In this document: piece by piece, positions 46,148-55,900 of the stretch
Position numbering within the stretch: the first letter of the stretch is position 1
Layout: the number at the start of each line of letters is the position of its first letter
DNA from: Didymella arachidicola
Lineage: Eukaryota > Ascomycota > Dothideomycetes > Pleosporales > Didymellaceae
Length of the DNA: 64,000 nt
Reading direction: 5' to 3'
Assembly (NCBI GenBank): GCA_016630955.3
Contig: CM049988.1
Location: 62,001 to 126,000, forward strand
The notes under the pieces: generated by a model
What the model was told of the DNA's origin: nothing
The model's input: only the letters and a program-made list of their open reading frames with translations
The model's database searches: none
Made by a program: the position numbers and the translations under genes

Positions 46148-49100
46148 TTATTTTTTGTACTGTCGAAGTAGCTCGCGGCAGTTGTTGAGGTTTTCTTTTG
46201 GTTCCCACGTGTTTTCTGAGTCCGGGTATCCTAACCATTTGACTAGGTACTCGTCGCCGTCGCCTTTATTGCGATGTTGTATTATTTTTTCGACTTCCCA
46301 CTCGTCCTGGCCGTCTGCCTGGTAGTGAAAGTCTTTCTGGATTGGCGTTCTGGGGTCGGCTGGTTCCAACAGCGAAATGTGGAACACTGGGTGGATCTTC
46401 GCATCCTTGGGCAGCGCAAGTCGATAGTTGACTGGGCTGATTTGCTTAGAAATGAAAAATGGTCCGACCTTGACTTTGTCCAGTTTTTTCGTTGGTCGCC
46501 GTGTGCGTAGGTTTTTCGTAAGGAGATACACTTTATCCCCCTCTTTTAGCAGAGGCGCCGTTTTTCGTTTCTTGTTAACATAAGAGATGCTCCGTGACTG
46601 AGCTTTGGCGATGTTATCGAGCGATTTTCTGTGTACTTCCTTCAGTGCTTCGACTGAGTTAATCGCTGATTCCGTTTGAATGTTACTGTTCAATGATCTG
46701 GTAAAGAGATTTGGGTGTCTCCCGTGGTTTGCAAAGAACGGCGTTACGCCTGTTGCTTCCGACAATTTGTTGTTGTACGCGATTTGTGTCATAGGTAGCA
46801 GTGAAACCCAGTTGTCTTGCTGCTGGTTGCAGTAGATGCGGAGGTACGTCTCCATTGTTTGGTTCACTCGTTCTGTTTGGCCATCCGTCTGCGGATGATA
46901 CGCGGTTGACAGTTTTTTCTTGGTACCAATGGCTGCTAACAGCGTGGTCCAGTAGTTCGATGTAAATAACTTGTCTCTATCGCTGATGATTGATTCGGAA
47001 ATGCCGTGGTGTCGAACAATCCTATCCAGGTACACTCGTGCGAGCTGCTCTGCAGTGTAGCTGTGGCGGAAAGGCACAAACTCAGCGGCTTTCGTGAATC
47101 GATCGACTACAACGAAGATTGAGTCATAGGTGTATCCTGTTACAGGATCCTTGGAGACAGGTAGCTGTGTAACGAAATCCATCGTGATGTTCGTCCATGG
47201 TGCCGTTGGCGGCTCCATTGCCTGTGCTTCTCCATACTTGGCGTGCGTGCTGTGTTTGTTCTGTTGACAGCTTACGCAATTCTTGATGAACTTGGCGACT
47301 TTGTCGCGCATGTTCGGGAACTCGTAATGTCTTTTGATGAGTTCCATTGTTCTGGTGATACCGGGGTGTCCATGAAGCGGGTCATCGTGGTGACTGCTTA
47401 TGACTTCTTCTTCCAGTTCCTCTGGTACCTGTGATGGTACATGATGCTCTTGGCGTACTAGCATCATATTGTTGAGCTGCTGGGACGGTCCTAACGATCC
47501 GTCGCTATTGATACCAAGGATCGCCGATTCGTTGATCGTCTTGGATCCTGCGAGGTCGTGTCGTCGACTGAGTGCGTCGGCTCTGCCGTTGTCCTTTCCT
47601 GGTGTATAGAGGATCTTGAACTTATATTGTCCGAGGGTCTCGGACCATCGTACTTGTCGCCTGTTCAATACCTTTGTTGTCGTGAAGTGTACCAGGTTTT
47701 TGTGATCCGTGTAGATCGTAAGTTCCGAACAGCTTTCAGCGTAGACTCGCCAATGTTCTAGGGCAGATACGATCGCGAGTAATTCTTTGTCGTGTACGTC
47801 GTATCGTTCTTCGGGTCCTGAGAACTTGCGTGAATAGTAGGCAATCGGGTGCCATTGACCATCTCGTTCCTGTGTGATGCATGCTCCTAATGCCAAATCT
47901 GAGGCATCTGTTTCCATTCGTAGCGGTTCTCCGCTCCTGAATGTAACCAACGTGGGTGGATCTATACAAGCCTGTTTCAACGTTTCAAAAGCTTTGTCCT
48001 GATCCTCGCCCCACTTGAAGGGTGTGTCCTTCCGCGTAAGTTTCGTAAGCGGCAAGGCCTTCGTGGAGTAATCCTTGATGAAGCGTCGGTTGAAGTTGAC
48101 AAACCCAAGGAACTCTTGGATGTTCTTGACGGTTTTGGGTGTTGGCCAATCCTTCACAATCTGAATCTTTGCTTGGCTCATCTTGACTCCGTATCGTCCT
48201 ACCACAAACCCTAGGAATTCGACTTCCTCCTTGTGCCATTCGCACTTCTCGGGTTTCAAGCGTAGGTGCGCTGCTCCTAGGCAGGCAAGCACTTGTCGTA
48301 CGTGTTCGACATGCTCTTCTAGTGTTTTGCTGTACACTAGGATGTCATCGAGGTACGCTACCACGGTAATGTCCAAGTGTGCCCTTAGTACGTTGTTAAT
48401 TAAGGCCTGACATGTCGCTGGTGCGTTGGTGAGCCCGAACGGCATAACCAAATACTCGTAATGACCATAACGGGTTCTAAACGCCGTCTTCCATTCTTCG
48501 CCCTCCTTCATGCGGATAAGGTTGTATGCTCCTCTTAGGTCTAACGCAGTGAAGTACTGTGCTCCGGCTAACCGATCCTGAAGTTCGCTGATGTTCGGTA
48601 GCGGGTAACGATTTTTGATCGTGATGTCGTTGAGCTTTCGGTAATCGATGCAAGGTCGTAACTTGCCATCTTTCTTTGGCACGAATAGAACGGGAAATCC
48701 TGCTGGGGATTCTGATTCTCGAATGAATCCTTTGTCGAGGTTCTCCTTGAGGTAGTTGCGCAGCTCCTCAAGTTCCTTTTCTGACATCTGGTATATTGGC
48801 CCGAATGGGGGCTTCTTGCCTTCCTCGAGCTTAATCTCGTGGTCCCATTCTTGGTGCTGCGGTAATGCCTTCGCAGTCTTCTCATCGCGGAAGAGGTCTA
48901 TAAACTCTCTGTATTCATCCGGGATGTCAGGAGTTGTACTGTTCTCCTTAACCGTCGCTTTGTGATCCGGGGGCTGGTCGGTATCTGCACGGTCGACCGC
49001 TCTATCTTGGCGCGTCTTGTTCGAAGAGATGTTGTTGATCTCCTTCTCATCCACCAGCTGCGTCGTGAGCTGCGCGGGTCGCTGTCCGGGTGTACCTGAT

Positions 49101-49564
49101 CCGTGACACTTGAGCGTTATTCGCTGGTTCTTCCAGTCGATCCATGGATTGTGCTCTCTTAACCAAGGAAGTCCTAATATGATATCGTGGGCGGCCGTTC
49201 CCAGAACATCTAGGTCTATCAATTCCTCGTGGTTGAATACTTTCAGACGTCGCTGTACCACTTCGTGGGTCACAGTCGACTCTCCTGGCATTGGTTCTCC
49301 GTTGGCTACTCGTAAAGGGTATGGTTCCTTCTTTCTTCGCTTCTGCAAGCCTGCTTGCGCGATAGCGGATTGAGACACGTAGTTACTTTGTGCTCCTGAG
49401 TCCAACAATGCCGTCATCCTGGTGCCTTCTAGCACGACAGGGAATTTGATGAGGGACTGGGCCTCATTGGAATCCTGGCGTCGATTCCGGGAGCCCTGGA
49501 CTGCGTTGAGAAAAAGCTCTCGTCCGGGTCGTCCTTGGCGTCCGTTTGCCATATGTCTAAAAAA
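46148..49564 (-). CDS. pol: gypsy Pol: protease, RT, RNase H, integrase, chromodomain
   Basis: The open frame runs from 49636 to 46148, but has no ATG near its start and overlaps gag, so it is probably made as Gag-Pol by -1 frameshifting at 49558-49564. Order: aspartic protease (ALLDSGAQSNYVS), reverse transcriptase (FVPKKDGKLRPCIDYRKLN, active site YLDDILVYS), RNase H (TDASDLALGA), integrase zinc finger (HGHPG...CVSCQQ) and core (TMDFVTQLP, SDRDKLFTS, HPQTDGQTERVNQ), and a C-terminal chromodomain (EWEVEKII, YLVKWLGYPDSENTWEP). All catalytic motifs look intact. The chromodomain places it with chromoviruses and could target heterochromatin, which suits its insertion into RIP-mutated DNA. Confidence 0.95.
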   Translation of the reverse strand, partial: FFRHMANGRQGRPGRELFLNAVQGSRNRRQDSNEAQSLIKFPVVLEGTRMTALLDSGAQSNYVSQSAIAQAGLQKRRKKEPYPLRVANGEPMPGESTVTHEVVQRRLKVFNHEELIDLDVLGTAAHDIILGLPWLREHNPWIDWKNQRITLKCHGSGTPGQRPAQLTTQLVDEKEINNISSNKTRQDRAVDRADTDQPPDHKATVKENSTTPDIPDEYREFIDLFRDEKTAKALPQHQEWDHEIKLEEGKKPPFGPIYQMSEKELEELRNYLKENLDKGFIRESESPAGFPVLFVPKKDGKLRPCIDYRKLNDITIKNRYPLPNISELQDRLAGAQYFTALDLRGAYNLIRMKEGEEWKTAFRTRYGHYEYLVMPFGLTNAPATCQALINNVLRAHLDITVVAYLDDILVYSKTLEEHVEHVRQVLACLGAAHLRLKPEKCEWHKEEVEFLGFVVGRYGVKMSQAKIQIVKDWPTPKTVKNIQEFLGFVNFNRRFIKDYSTKALPLTKLTRKDTPFKWGEDQDKAFETLKQACIDPPTLVTFRSGEPLRMETDASDLALGACITQERDGQWHPIAYYSRKFSGPEERYDVHDKELLAIVSALEHWRVYAESCSELTIYTDHKNLVHFTTTKVLNRRQVRWSETLGQYKFKILYTPGKDNGRADALSRRHDLAGSKTINESAILGINSDGSLGPSQQLNNMMLVRQEHHVPSQVPEELEEEVISSHHDDPLHGHPGITRTMELIKRHYEFPNMRDKVAKFIKNCVSCQQNKHSTHAKYGEAQAMEPPTAPWTNITMDFVTQLPVSKDPVTGYTYDSIFVVVDRFTKAAEFVPFRHSYTAEQLARVYLDRIVRHHGISESIISDRDKLFTSNYWTTLLAAIGTKKKLSTAYHPQTDGQTERVNQTMETYLRIYCNQQQDNWVSLLPMTQIAYNNKLSEATGVTPFFANHGRHPNLFTRSLNSNIQTESAINSVEALKEVHRKSLDNIAKAQSRSISYVNKKRKTAPLLKEGDKVYLLTKNLRTRRPTKKLDKVKVGPFFISKQISPVNYRLALPKDAKIHPVFHISLLEPADPRTPIQKDFHYQADGQDEWEVEKIIQHRNKGDGDEYLVKWLGYPDSENTWEPKENLNNCRELLRQYKK

Positions 49565-51681
49565 GACTCGTCCTGGGGCATAAAACCGCTCAGGCGTTTT
49601 AGTGTCTCGTGGTTCCTGCACTTCGGATGGAAGCACTCAGCCCATTCTTGGCCGTAGCACCTCTCGTTTTGGACCATGTGCATGTTGAATATGTCTTCCA
49701 CACATTCAATTCCTGGAAAGTGGAGATTCGTGCGTTTATCCCACAAGTGCTCTGCGCAATAGGTATCCGTACATTCCCACCAGTATTCCTCGCAGCCCTC
49801 GGGCTTACTCGGAAACCATCCACTGTCCAGTTTGTACTGTCTGTGGTCTTCGCAGGCTTCGTGGTAGCACTGCGTAGGTGGTAGTCGAGAATGGTACGGG
49901 TTTCGAATATCCTGGAACAGCTTCGACGTATAGCTCGTCGTTGGCAAAGCGGGCTGTCGGTCGAAGTCGGGTTCGTCTCGACTTCGAGCGTACAAGTTGT
50001 AGTCGTCCAGCTGTTGCTGAGTTGCAGAGTTGCTTTCTTTCCAGCGGATAAAGTCTTCCGTGTGCCATTCTTTGTGGGTTTTCTGTGCATTGGCTACCTG
50101 TTGGTCGAATCTCTCAAGTGCTTCGGGGTCACCGAGCAAGTACCGTCTTGACCGTTGAATATTTTCTTCCGTCACCCAATCACGGACAGGCTCGACATCC
50201 TGTAGGCTTGGTGTCTGGATAGTAACGGATGACGCTTCTCCCTTGTGCTCTGGGATGTTGTTGATAATGGTCAAGTTTATCGTTGGTGCTTTGGGTTCTC
50301 GGAAAGCAGGAGTCTGGGTGGATTGGTCGCGCGAGACCATCATGTCCTGACTATGTTGCGTTTTGTCGCATACAATTAAACGTTTCCCTTCCTTTGAATA
50401 GTACTTGTCGTTGAGCCGGAAAAAGGAATCGTAGTATCGTTTGCCGACAATAATGCTGCCGTCCTTAATGTCGCACTCTACCACATGGTGTTGGCGGGGA
50501 TCATTGTCAATCCACTCCTCCTTAGGGTAGGGTGTTGGTGACCGAACTTGTTTGTTCGAAACATCTTCGTCGGATTCCTCGATGTAGTCGTCATCGAGTC
50601 CGGAAGTGGGGTCTTCCATGAGACGTCCCATCTCATTAGTAACGACCTCCCACTCTTGTTCGCCGCTGTCGTCATGAGCCAGCATGTTCAGCTGCCTGGT
50701 TACTTTGTTCTTCATGCGACAGTCGCGGGCGTAGTGGCCTGTCTTGCCACAGCCGTAACAAGTCACTGAAGACTTATCACCGCGGTTATTACTACCCTTC
50801 TTTTTCTCATTCCATCGTTCAGGTCCTTTGTTAATGTTGGAGAGGTCCATTGCTGCAGGACCGTAGTATCCACTGTTCGTATCGTTGTGGACACGGCGTC
50901 CCATGTTGGCTTGGTAAAGGCCACCACGTTGCCCACGGCGGTAGTTGTTGTTGCGCCACTGGTCGCGTGGAGCCTGGGGTGGGCGAGTGACCTGAGTCAC
51001 GGCTCGCACACGAGGGTCCTCTCTTAATTCTTGTTGAAGGTCGTAGAGTTTGACGTCGATACTGATCGCTTCGTTTACTAGTGCGTCGAAGGTATCGGTA
51101 GCTGCGGCAGTCCGCATGAGCTCCTCTTTGACCTTGGGCTTAAGGCCTTGTTTAAACATGGTCATCAACGCAACGTCGTCCCAGCCGGTGAACGTAGCTA
51201 CTTGCTGAAACTTGGCAGCGTAGTCGGCGGCGGACGCAGTTTGTCGGATGCGCTGAATCTCACGTCGGGCGATGGTTGGTTCGTTGTGTACTCCAAATAC
51301 TTGGCGAATCTGTTCCTTGAACAGATCGAAGTCTTCGATCCATGGGTCGATGTCTGCTGAATTGCTTGCTCCGTCGTGGTAACGGCGAATAAAGGGTTTG
51401 ATCCAAGTGAACGCGCGATCCTTCATAAACGTACTCACAAAAGTGACACGTTTCTCCTCTGGGATGCGTTCTCCTTGGAACATGAAAAACAGATCGAACT
51501 TCATGAGCCAGTCTTCCAGCTTGTCGCGAGTGCCATCGAAGGCCTCGGGTTTAGCCACTGGGTAAACACTGGTAGGGGCAGGCGCCGCTGCCTCTTCGTC
51601 TATGTCGAGATCGTCATCAGCCGTACGGCGTGATGCGTTGGAGTTGCTTGGGGTAGCACGGGATCCTGAGGTAGTACTCAT
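49429..51681 (-). CDS. gag: gypsy Gag with zinc knuckle and extra Cys/His repeats
   Basis: The first ATG is at 51681, giving 750 aa; the frame is open slightly further upstream only through a TTG. The N-terminal half has the retrotransposon Gag fold (FDGTRDKLEDWLMKFDLFF, then FVSTFMKDRAFTWI) and a CCHC knuckle (CYGCGKTGHYARDC) near residue 315. The C-terminal third is unusual: three copies of C-x4-C-x2-H (CYHEACEDH, CTDTYCAEH, CFHPKCRNH). The last 42 residues are lost in the frameshift product. It forms the particle shell and binds RNA. Confidence 0.93.
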   Translation of the reverse strand: MSTTSGSRATPSNSNASRRTADDDLDIDEEAAAPAPTSVYPVAKPEAFDGTRDKLEDWLMKFDLFFMFQGERIPEEKRVTFVSTFMKDRAFTWIKPFIRRYHDGASNSADIDPWIEDFDLFKEQIRQVFGVHNEPTIARREIQRIRQTASAADYAAKFQQVATFTGWDDVALMTMFKQGLKPKVKEELMRTAAATDTFDALVNEAISIDVKLYDLQQELREDPRVRAVTQVTRPPQAPRDQWRNNNYRRGQRGGLYQANMGRRVHNDTNSGYYGPAAMDLSNINKGPERWNEKKKGSNNRGDKSSVTCYGCGKTGHYARDCRMKNKVTRQLNMLAHDDSGEQEWEVVTNEMGRLMEDPTSGLDDDYIEESDEDVSNKQVRSPTPYPKEEWIDNDPRQHHVVECDIKDGSIIVGKRYYDSFFRLNDKYYSKEGKRLIVCDKTQHSQDMMVSRDQSTQTPAFREPKAPTINLTIINNIPEHKGEASSVTIQTPSLQDVEPVRDWVTEENIQRSRRYLLGDPEALERFDQQVANAQKTHKEWHTEDFIRWKESNSATQQQLDDYNLYARSRDEPDFDRQPALPTTSYTSKLFQDIRNPYHSRLPPTQCYHEACEDHRQYKLDSGWFPSKPEGCEEYWWECTDTYCAEHLWDKRTNLHFPGIECVEDIFNMHMVQNERCYGQEWAECFHPKCRNHETLKRLSGFMPQDESFLDIWQTDAKDDPDESFFSTQSRAPGIDARIPMRPSPSSNSLSC
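49558..49564 (-). promoter_or_regulatory. -1 ribosomal frameshift heptamer
   Basis: In gag sense the sequence is U UUU UUA, correctly phased (codons TCT TTT TTA) inside the 208 bp gag/pol overlap. Slipping one base back puts ribosomes exactly into the pol frame. GC-rich sequence follows and could form the stimulatory structure. Confidence 0.75.
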
Positions 51682-51698
51682 CTTGGGGGTGTTCAAAA

Positions 51699-52206
51699 TG
51701 TTGAAGTCGTACTTTAAGCAAAGCTCGTAAGCACTAATTCTATTGGTTCTCGGGGATGAGTACGGTGACAGGAAGCCGAAGGGGTTGGTTGCAATAAGGT
51801 GTACAGATACGATCTGTCAGTCTTGAGAGCAGGGTAACGATGAGTAGTACAGAGTAGACTGTCTAGCTCGAAGGTTGGGTTTGAGATCCAAAGACAAACT
51901 TTAACTTAGGATTGAACACGAACTGTAAGAGTTGTGTTCCTACGTACTATATACATACAGGTGTTCCATTCTTGTTCCATTGTTCCATAGTTGTTCCAAC
52001 CTGGTACTCCCTGGAACATCGTGGGATTCTTGGAACATCACGTGACTTGTTCCATGGTGGCGTTCCGCCAAGACTTTGGAACATGAGGGGTTACGTCGTC
52101 ATTGGTTCCGGGTGCTGACCTTCTTGAAGGCCTGCGGGTTGTCCCCGAGTGTCATCAATCCTTCCTTCTCTTATCTTCTGCCTTGCCCCGTCTCAGGTTC
52201 GTAACA
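51699..52206 (-). repeat. 5' LTR of the gypsy element
   Basis: 508 bp and, by eye, identical to 44977-45484. Supplies promoter and most of the leader; contains the same GTTCCA/TGGAAC word array (51958-52200). Confidence 0.95.
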
Positions 52207-52228
52207 CCTACTTACCTGTAAGGTACGT
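52207..52228 (+). mobile_element. right end of pogo relic P5
   Basis: CCTACTTACCTGTAAGGTAC plus GT completes the P5 inverted repeat interrupted at 44976. It is followed by TA. Confidence 0.8.
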
Positions 52229-52650
52229 TATACCTTTATCTATAATACTATACTTTGCCTTTATAAACTAAATAAGTATAAACTAAGGCTAAATAACTAC
52301 TAGGTTCTTATAGGCAGCTTAATAGCAATTATATAGGTAGGTCTATTACGTTTATAGCTTAAGTATACGCTTTATAAAGTTATTAACCTAGTTCTTACTA
52401 ATAGAGTTACTACTATACTTTCTTAGTAGTTTATCTACTATATCTTATATATTTACCTTTAAGAAGGGTAGTCTATAATTAGACTCCTTAAGTATATATA
52501 CTATAACTACTTTCTTTTCTAGCTTTATAAGGCGCTTTACTAGCAGCTTATAGTTATATTATAGGAGTATATTTACGTATTACTACTATATTATATATTA
52601 AGGTATATTATAAACTAATTTAGTATATTATAGGGTTTTTATTTACTATC
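52229..52650 (-). mobile_element. RIP-mutated pogo relic P6, right part
   Basis: Continuation of the minus-strand relic cut at 43128. TpA-rich with no open frame. The composition changes abruptly at about 52655 to normal sequence. Confidence 0.55.
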
Positions 52651-53123
52651 TTAAACAATTCAACGGCGATTTGGCTGCTGATTTTGGGGGTTTGTGACGC
52701 CGTTTCTTGATGCTGACTTGCCGCAAAATCCCCTTAATAGTGCGGGCTGTGGCCCGAGCGAAAACATCTCCGGCTTTCCTACCTTGGCTAGCGTATGCGT
52801 TAAATAGGCCAGTTCTATTTCTCGTCAGGAACGCTGCATGCAGCACGTCTGCGACCTGACTCGCTCTTCTAAACACTACAGGTGAATGCTGATCACGTCT
52901 GAGGTCGTCCTGTCAGTGGAGTACTAAAGGCTCCTTCCTCGCTGTCTAGAGCAACACAAATAAGAGCGTTGTCCTCCTTTTCTTGCCTCCTATTTTGCAG
53001 CCTGTATTGTCGTCCAAACTCAAATTCGCGTCGCATTATTCTATCCTCCCTTTACGCATTGTCTCGGACGCATAGCCATAGACACATACTCTGCTTCTAA
53101 TCGCTCTGCCTCTACTGCGCGCC
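52651..53123. other. region upstream of the DUF3435 gene
   Basis: Normal-composition DNA. A 76-codon minus-strand open frame (52646-52876) is basic and unlike any family I recognise. The rest should hold the promoter of the DUF3435 gene and possibly the 5' edge of a Starship-type element. Confidence 0.35.
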
Positions 53124-55542
53124 ATGCGACGATGTTCACCAGTCAAGAGTTCCTTCAATGACAGCGATTACACTGGGAGAGACGATGGTATAGAGCTGGA
53201 TACAGATCTAGCAGGCGTCAACGAATATGCCAACAAGAACAATGAGAATGATGAGGATGAAGCATGGCTCTTCCCGAACGAGGATCATCCGCCTGAGTAC
53301 TATCTTCAACAGCTGGAAATCTTCAACGAACAAGAGTTCGTGAAAGAGGACTACAAGGACAGCAGTACTCGTTTGCTCAATCATATGGAAAACCAGTGGA
53401 ATCAGTACGTCTTCTGTTCCCTTTGTAGCTCGGCCTAGAACGCATGGACTAACCCCAGTATAGATGCTGGACGTACCTCAAGAAAGATCGCTATCGTGAC
53501 TATGCAACCGTATCCGTCGCTACTCTATACACGTTCTTTGACTGGCTACTTAGCCAGCGCCAGGGAAAAAGCGGGAGGAAACGCCGAGGAACCAAGCTCG
53601 CCAGCTCCCTAGGCACGTATTGGAAGGCTTTCCGCCTGGTGTATGAAAGAGCAGTTGGTGTAAAACTAGATGGGAAAATGAACCGAAGCATGCGCAAGGT
53701 ATGAACAGCTAGCCTAGTTTTAGTCTTACATTAGTACTCATGTCTAATGTATTCAACAGGTACTAAGGAAGCTGGCGAAGAAGCACGATCTAAAGAAAAT
53801 AGGTCGAGATAAAGCCTGCATGTATATCGAGGATCTTGCCAGAGTGCTGCAAACGAATCTAGTAACAACTGAAAAGAGATATTCCCACGGACGCTACAGG
53901 ATACAAGCCCAGCTTTATTTACAACTAGGTGGATTCACAGCAAATCGGCCCCAGGCTCTTCTTGGTCTTTGCTATCGGCATATAAAAGTTACGCTGCTAC
54001 GGGATCCCGAGGGTGGCCCTCATCGAGTATTGCTGGAGTTCACCTTTGAATTCACAAAGGAATACCTTGGTATTAAAGACTTGTATGTGATTATTCGCTG
54101 CTAGAAACTATACGCTTGCTGACTTTTCTCTAAGGAATACCTTCCCCCTCCCCGAGATTATGTACGATGAGACGCTCCTCTTCAGTCCGCACGTCTTCCT
54201 CCTTGGCTTGCTCTTCTGCGATCGGGCGTTCGCAGCCTACAACCTAACCTCTCCAGAGGAACTAAGCAGGCTGACTATTCCGCAAGGCCGCAACGAGCTG
54301 TCGTTAGGTCTGAATCCAATGTTAGATGATATTCCTGTGTTTCGGAAAGCAGTACGGACCCCGCATGGTTGGGACATCTCTCCCAACGAGCCTCTTCCCT
54401 ACTCCACCCTGCTGCCGTGGATCCGGACTTTGGGCGAGGTCACAGGGTTTGCTCAAGTCACTCGTCCTTATTCGCTGAGATATGCCGGAGGAAAGGCGTT
54501 TAATGAGAATGGTAAGTCCTGCGATCTATTCTATGGAAGGTGTGTGACGCAGGATGGAGAATTGACGTAGTATGTAGGCAACGTTAGTGAGGCTATGCAG
54601 AACCTGATGATGGGCCATGCCAGCATATCGACATTCTTGAAGCACTACCTCTCACGACGTATTACGGTTGACACGCAGGCTGTCGTGCGAGGCATCCAGC
54701 CCCAGGGAGCCCTCATGCGGGCGGCTTGTACTATGAGCCGTTCAATTGATCCTCGTCGGCCACGACGACTCACACAGGAACAGTCTGCATCTGTAGATGA
54801 TGATCCTTTTGTTCGTGTCCTGCTTGACTGACGAGAAAATCTTAAACGTACAGTTCCTAATGCAACAAAACATCCTAAGTACAAAGCGCTTGCCTCCAAG
54901 ATTAATAAGGAGAGGCAATATCGACGGCATGCCCTTCTTCGAGACATCAAGCAACGCTGGGAGTTTGAACAGCCCGTGCGTGATGTCGAGCGGCAGCTTG
55001 CTGGTTTAGAAACTAAGGATGATCTGGAGCTAGTTCACGACGTTATGCTTCCAGCTCAAGGGGAGCTGGCCGACTCGGTCTTATCCAAACCAGGGACCAT
55101 CATAGAAGAGGAGATGGACAGACGTAATAGAGCCATTCGTGCGGTTACCCTGTATTGTGGCATTGAAGAGGGGGGAATGAACCCTATCCGAACAGCGGGG
55201 CGGAGCAGGAACGCTGCCCCACCCGTCAAAACCCAACTAGAATACGAGGAAGAAGCACTAGAAGCAGCCAAGGTCTCGGTGTACAAGGAGAAAAGGCCGA
55301 AGGTATGTTTCCTTTGCCTAGGCAACGAAAGACTGCCGCTGGCACAGCGCATACATCCCTTTAGTACCCTAGGCGATCTTAGCAAGCATTTTGGACGCAA
55401 GCACTTGAGACAAATTAAGAGTGGAAAGGTTATTAGCTGCAATCTTTGTAAGGTGCCCCTGTCAGACAAGATGCACATGCAACGACATGCTCAAGAGATT
55501 CACGGAACTGTGTCCCCTAGGCATTCCCATGGTTGCTGTTAA
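53124..55542 (+). pseudogene. DUF3435 tyrosine recombinase (Starship captain family), one nonsense codon
   Basis: Five exons (53124-53404, 53464-53698, 53760-54082, 54135-54511, 54578-55542) join in frame to 727 codons. The recombinase core shows TANRPQALLGL (first Arg, near 235), YSLRYAGGKAF (second Arg, near 395) and GHASISTFLKHYL (His and Tyr, near 418-429), the expected tyrosine-recombinase set. RAACTMSRSIDPRRPR and EQPVRDVERQLAG are typical DUF3435 segments. The C-terminus has Cys/His zinc-finger pairs (CFLCLG, CNLCKVPL). A TGA at 54829-54831 (codon 490) interrupts an otherwise fully open last exon; CGA-to-TGA would be one C-to-T change. Without it the catalytic core is intact, so a truncated but active protein is possible. 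Confidence 0.82.
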
Positions 55543-55900
55543 CACCTAGAATGTCATGTTAGGATATAAACATAGACCCCAAATTATTGAAACTACCCTC
55601 TCCACGTGGTGATGACTAAGTACTGTGGCGAGGGGACAAAGGTGGCTTTCATTGGTTTGATGATCATCTACAAGTACCTGCAAACGCGCAAATCAGCGGA
55701 ACACCTGTTGTGGATGCCGTATCAGAGCCGTGGAGAGCCCCAGTGGCGCGCATGTACTAGCATTGGGAGTGCAGTATGAATTCGCTGTCTGATGATGAAG
55801 CGCGAGTTGGCTGGGGACAGTCCCGCATAGGCTGCAAATCCTGTAGTCAGACAGTGATTAAGATAGAATGTGAGTTCTCCGGCACTACTGTAACAGGAAG
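55543..55900. other. intergenic, nothing recognised
   Basis: About 360 bp with normal composition and no convincing coding sequence, RNA gene or repeat. Confidence 0.3.

Larger units (their letters stand above)
44977..52206 (-). mobile_element. complete Ty3/gypsy chromovirus-type LTR retrotransposon
   Basis: A 7230 bp element on the minus strand, bounded by two 508 bp LTRs that look identical and flanked by the 5 bp duplication CCTAC (44972-44976 and 52207-52211). It contains gag, pol joined through a -1 frameshift, an antisense ORF between pol and the 3' LTR, and a purine-rich tract (GGGGGGATAG in sense) abutting the 3' LTR. The gag ATG is only about 17 bp inside the 5' LTR, so the primer-binding site must be very close; I cannot assign the tRNA. 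Lack of LTR divergence and RIP indicates very recent insertion. Confidence 0.95.
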
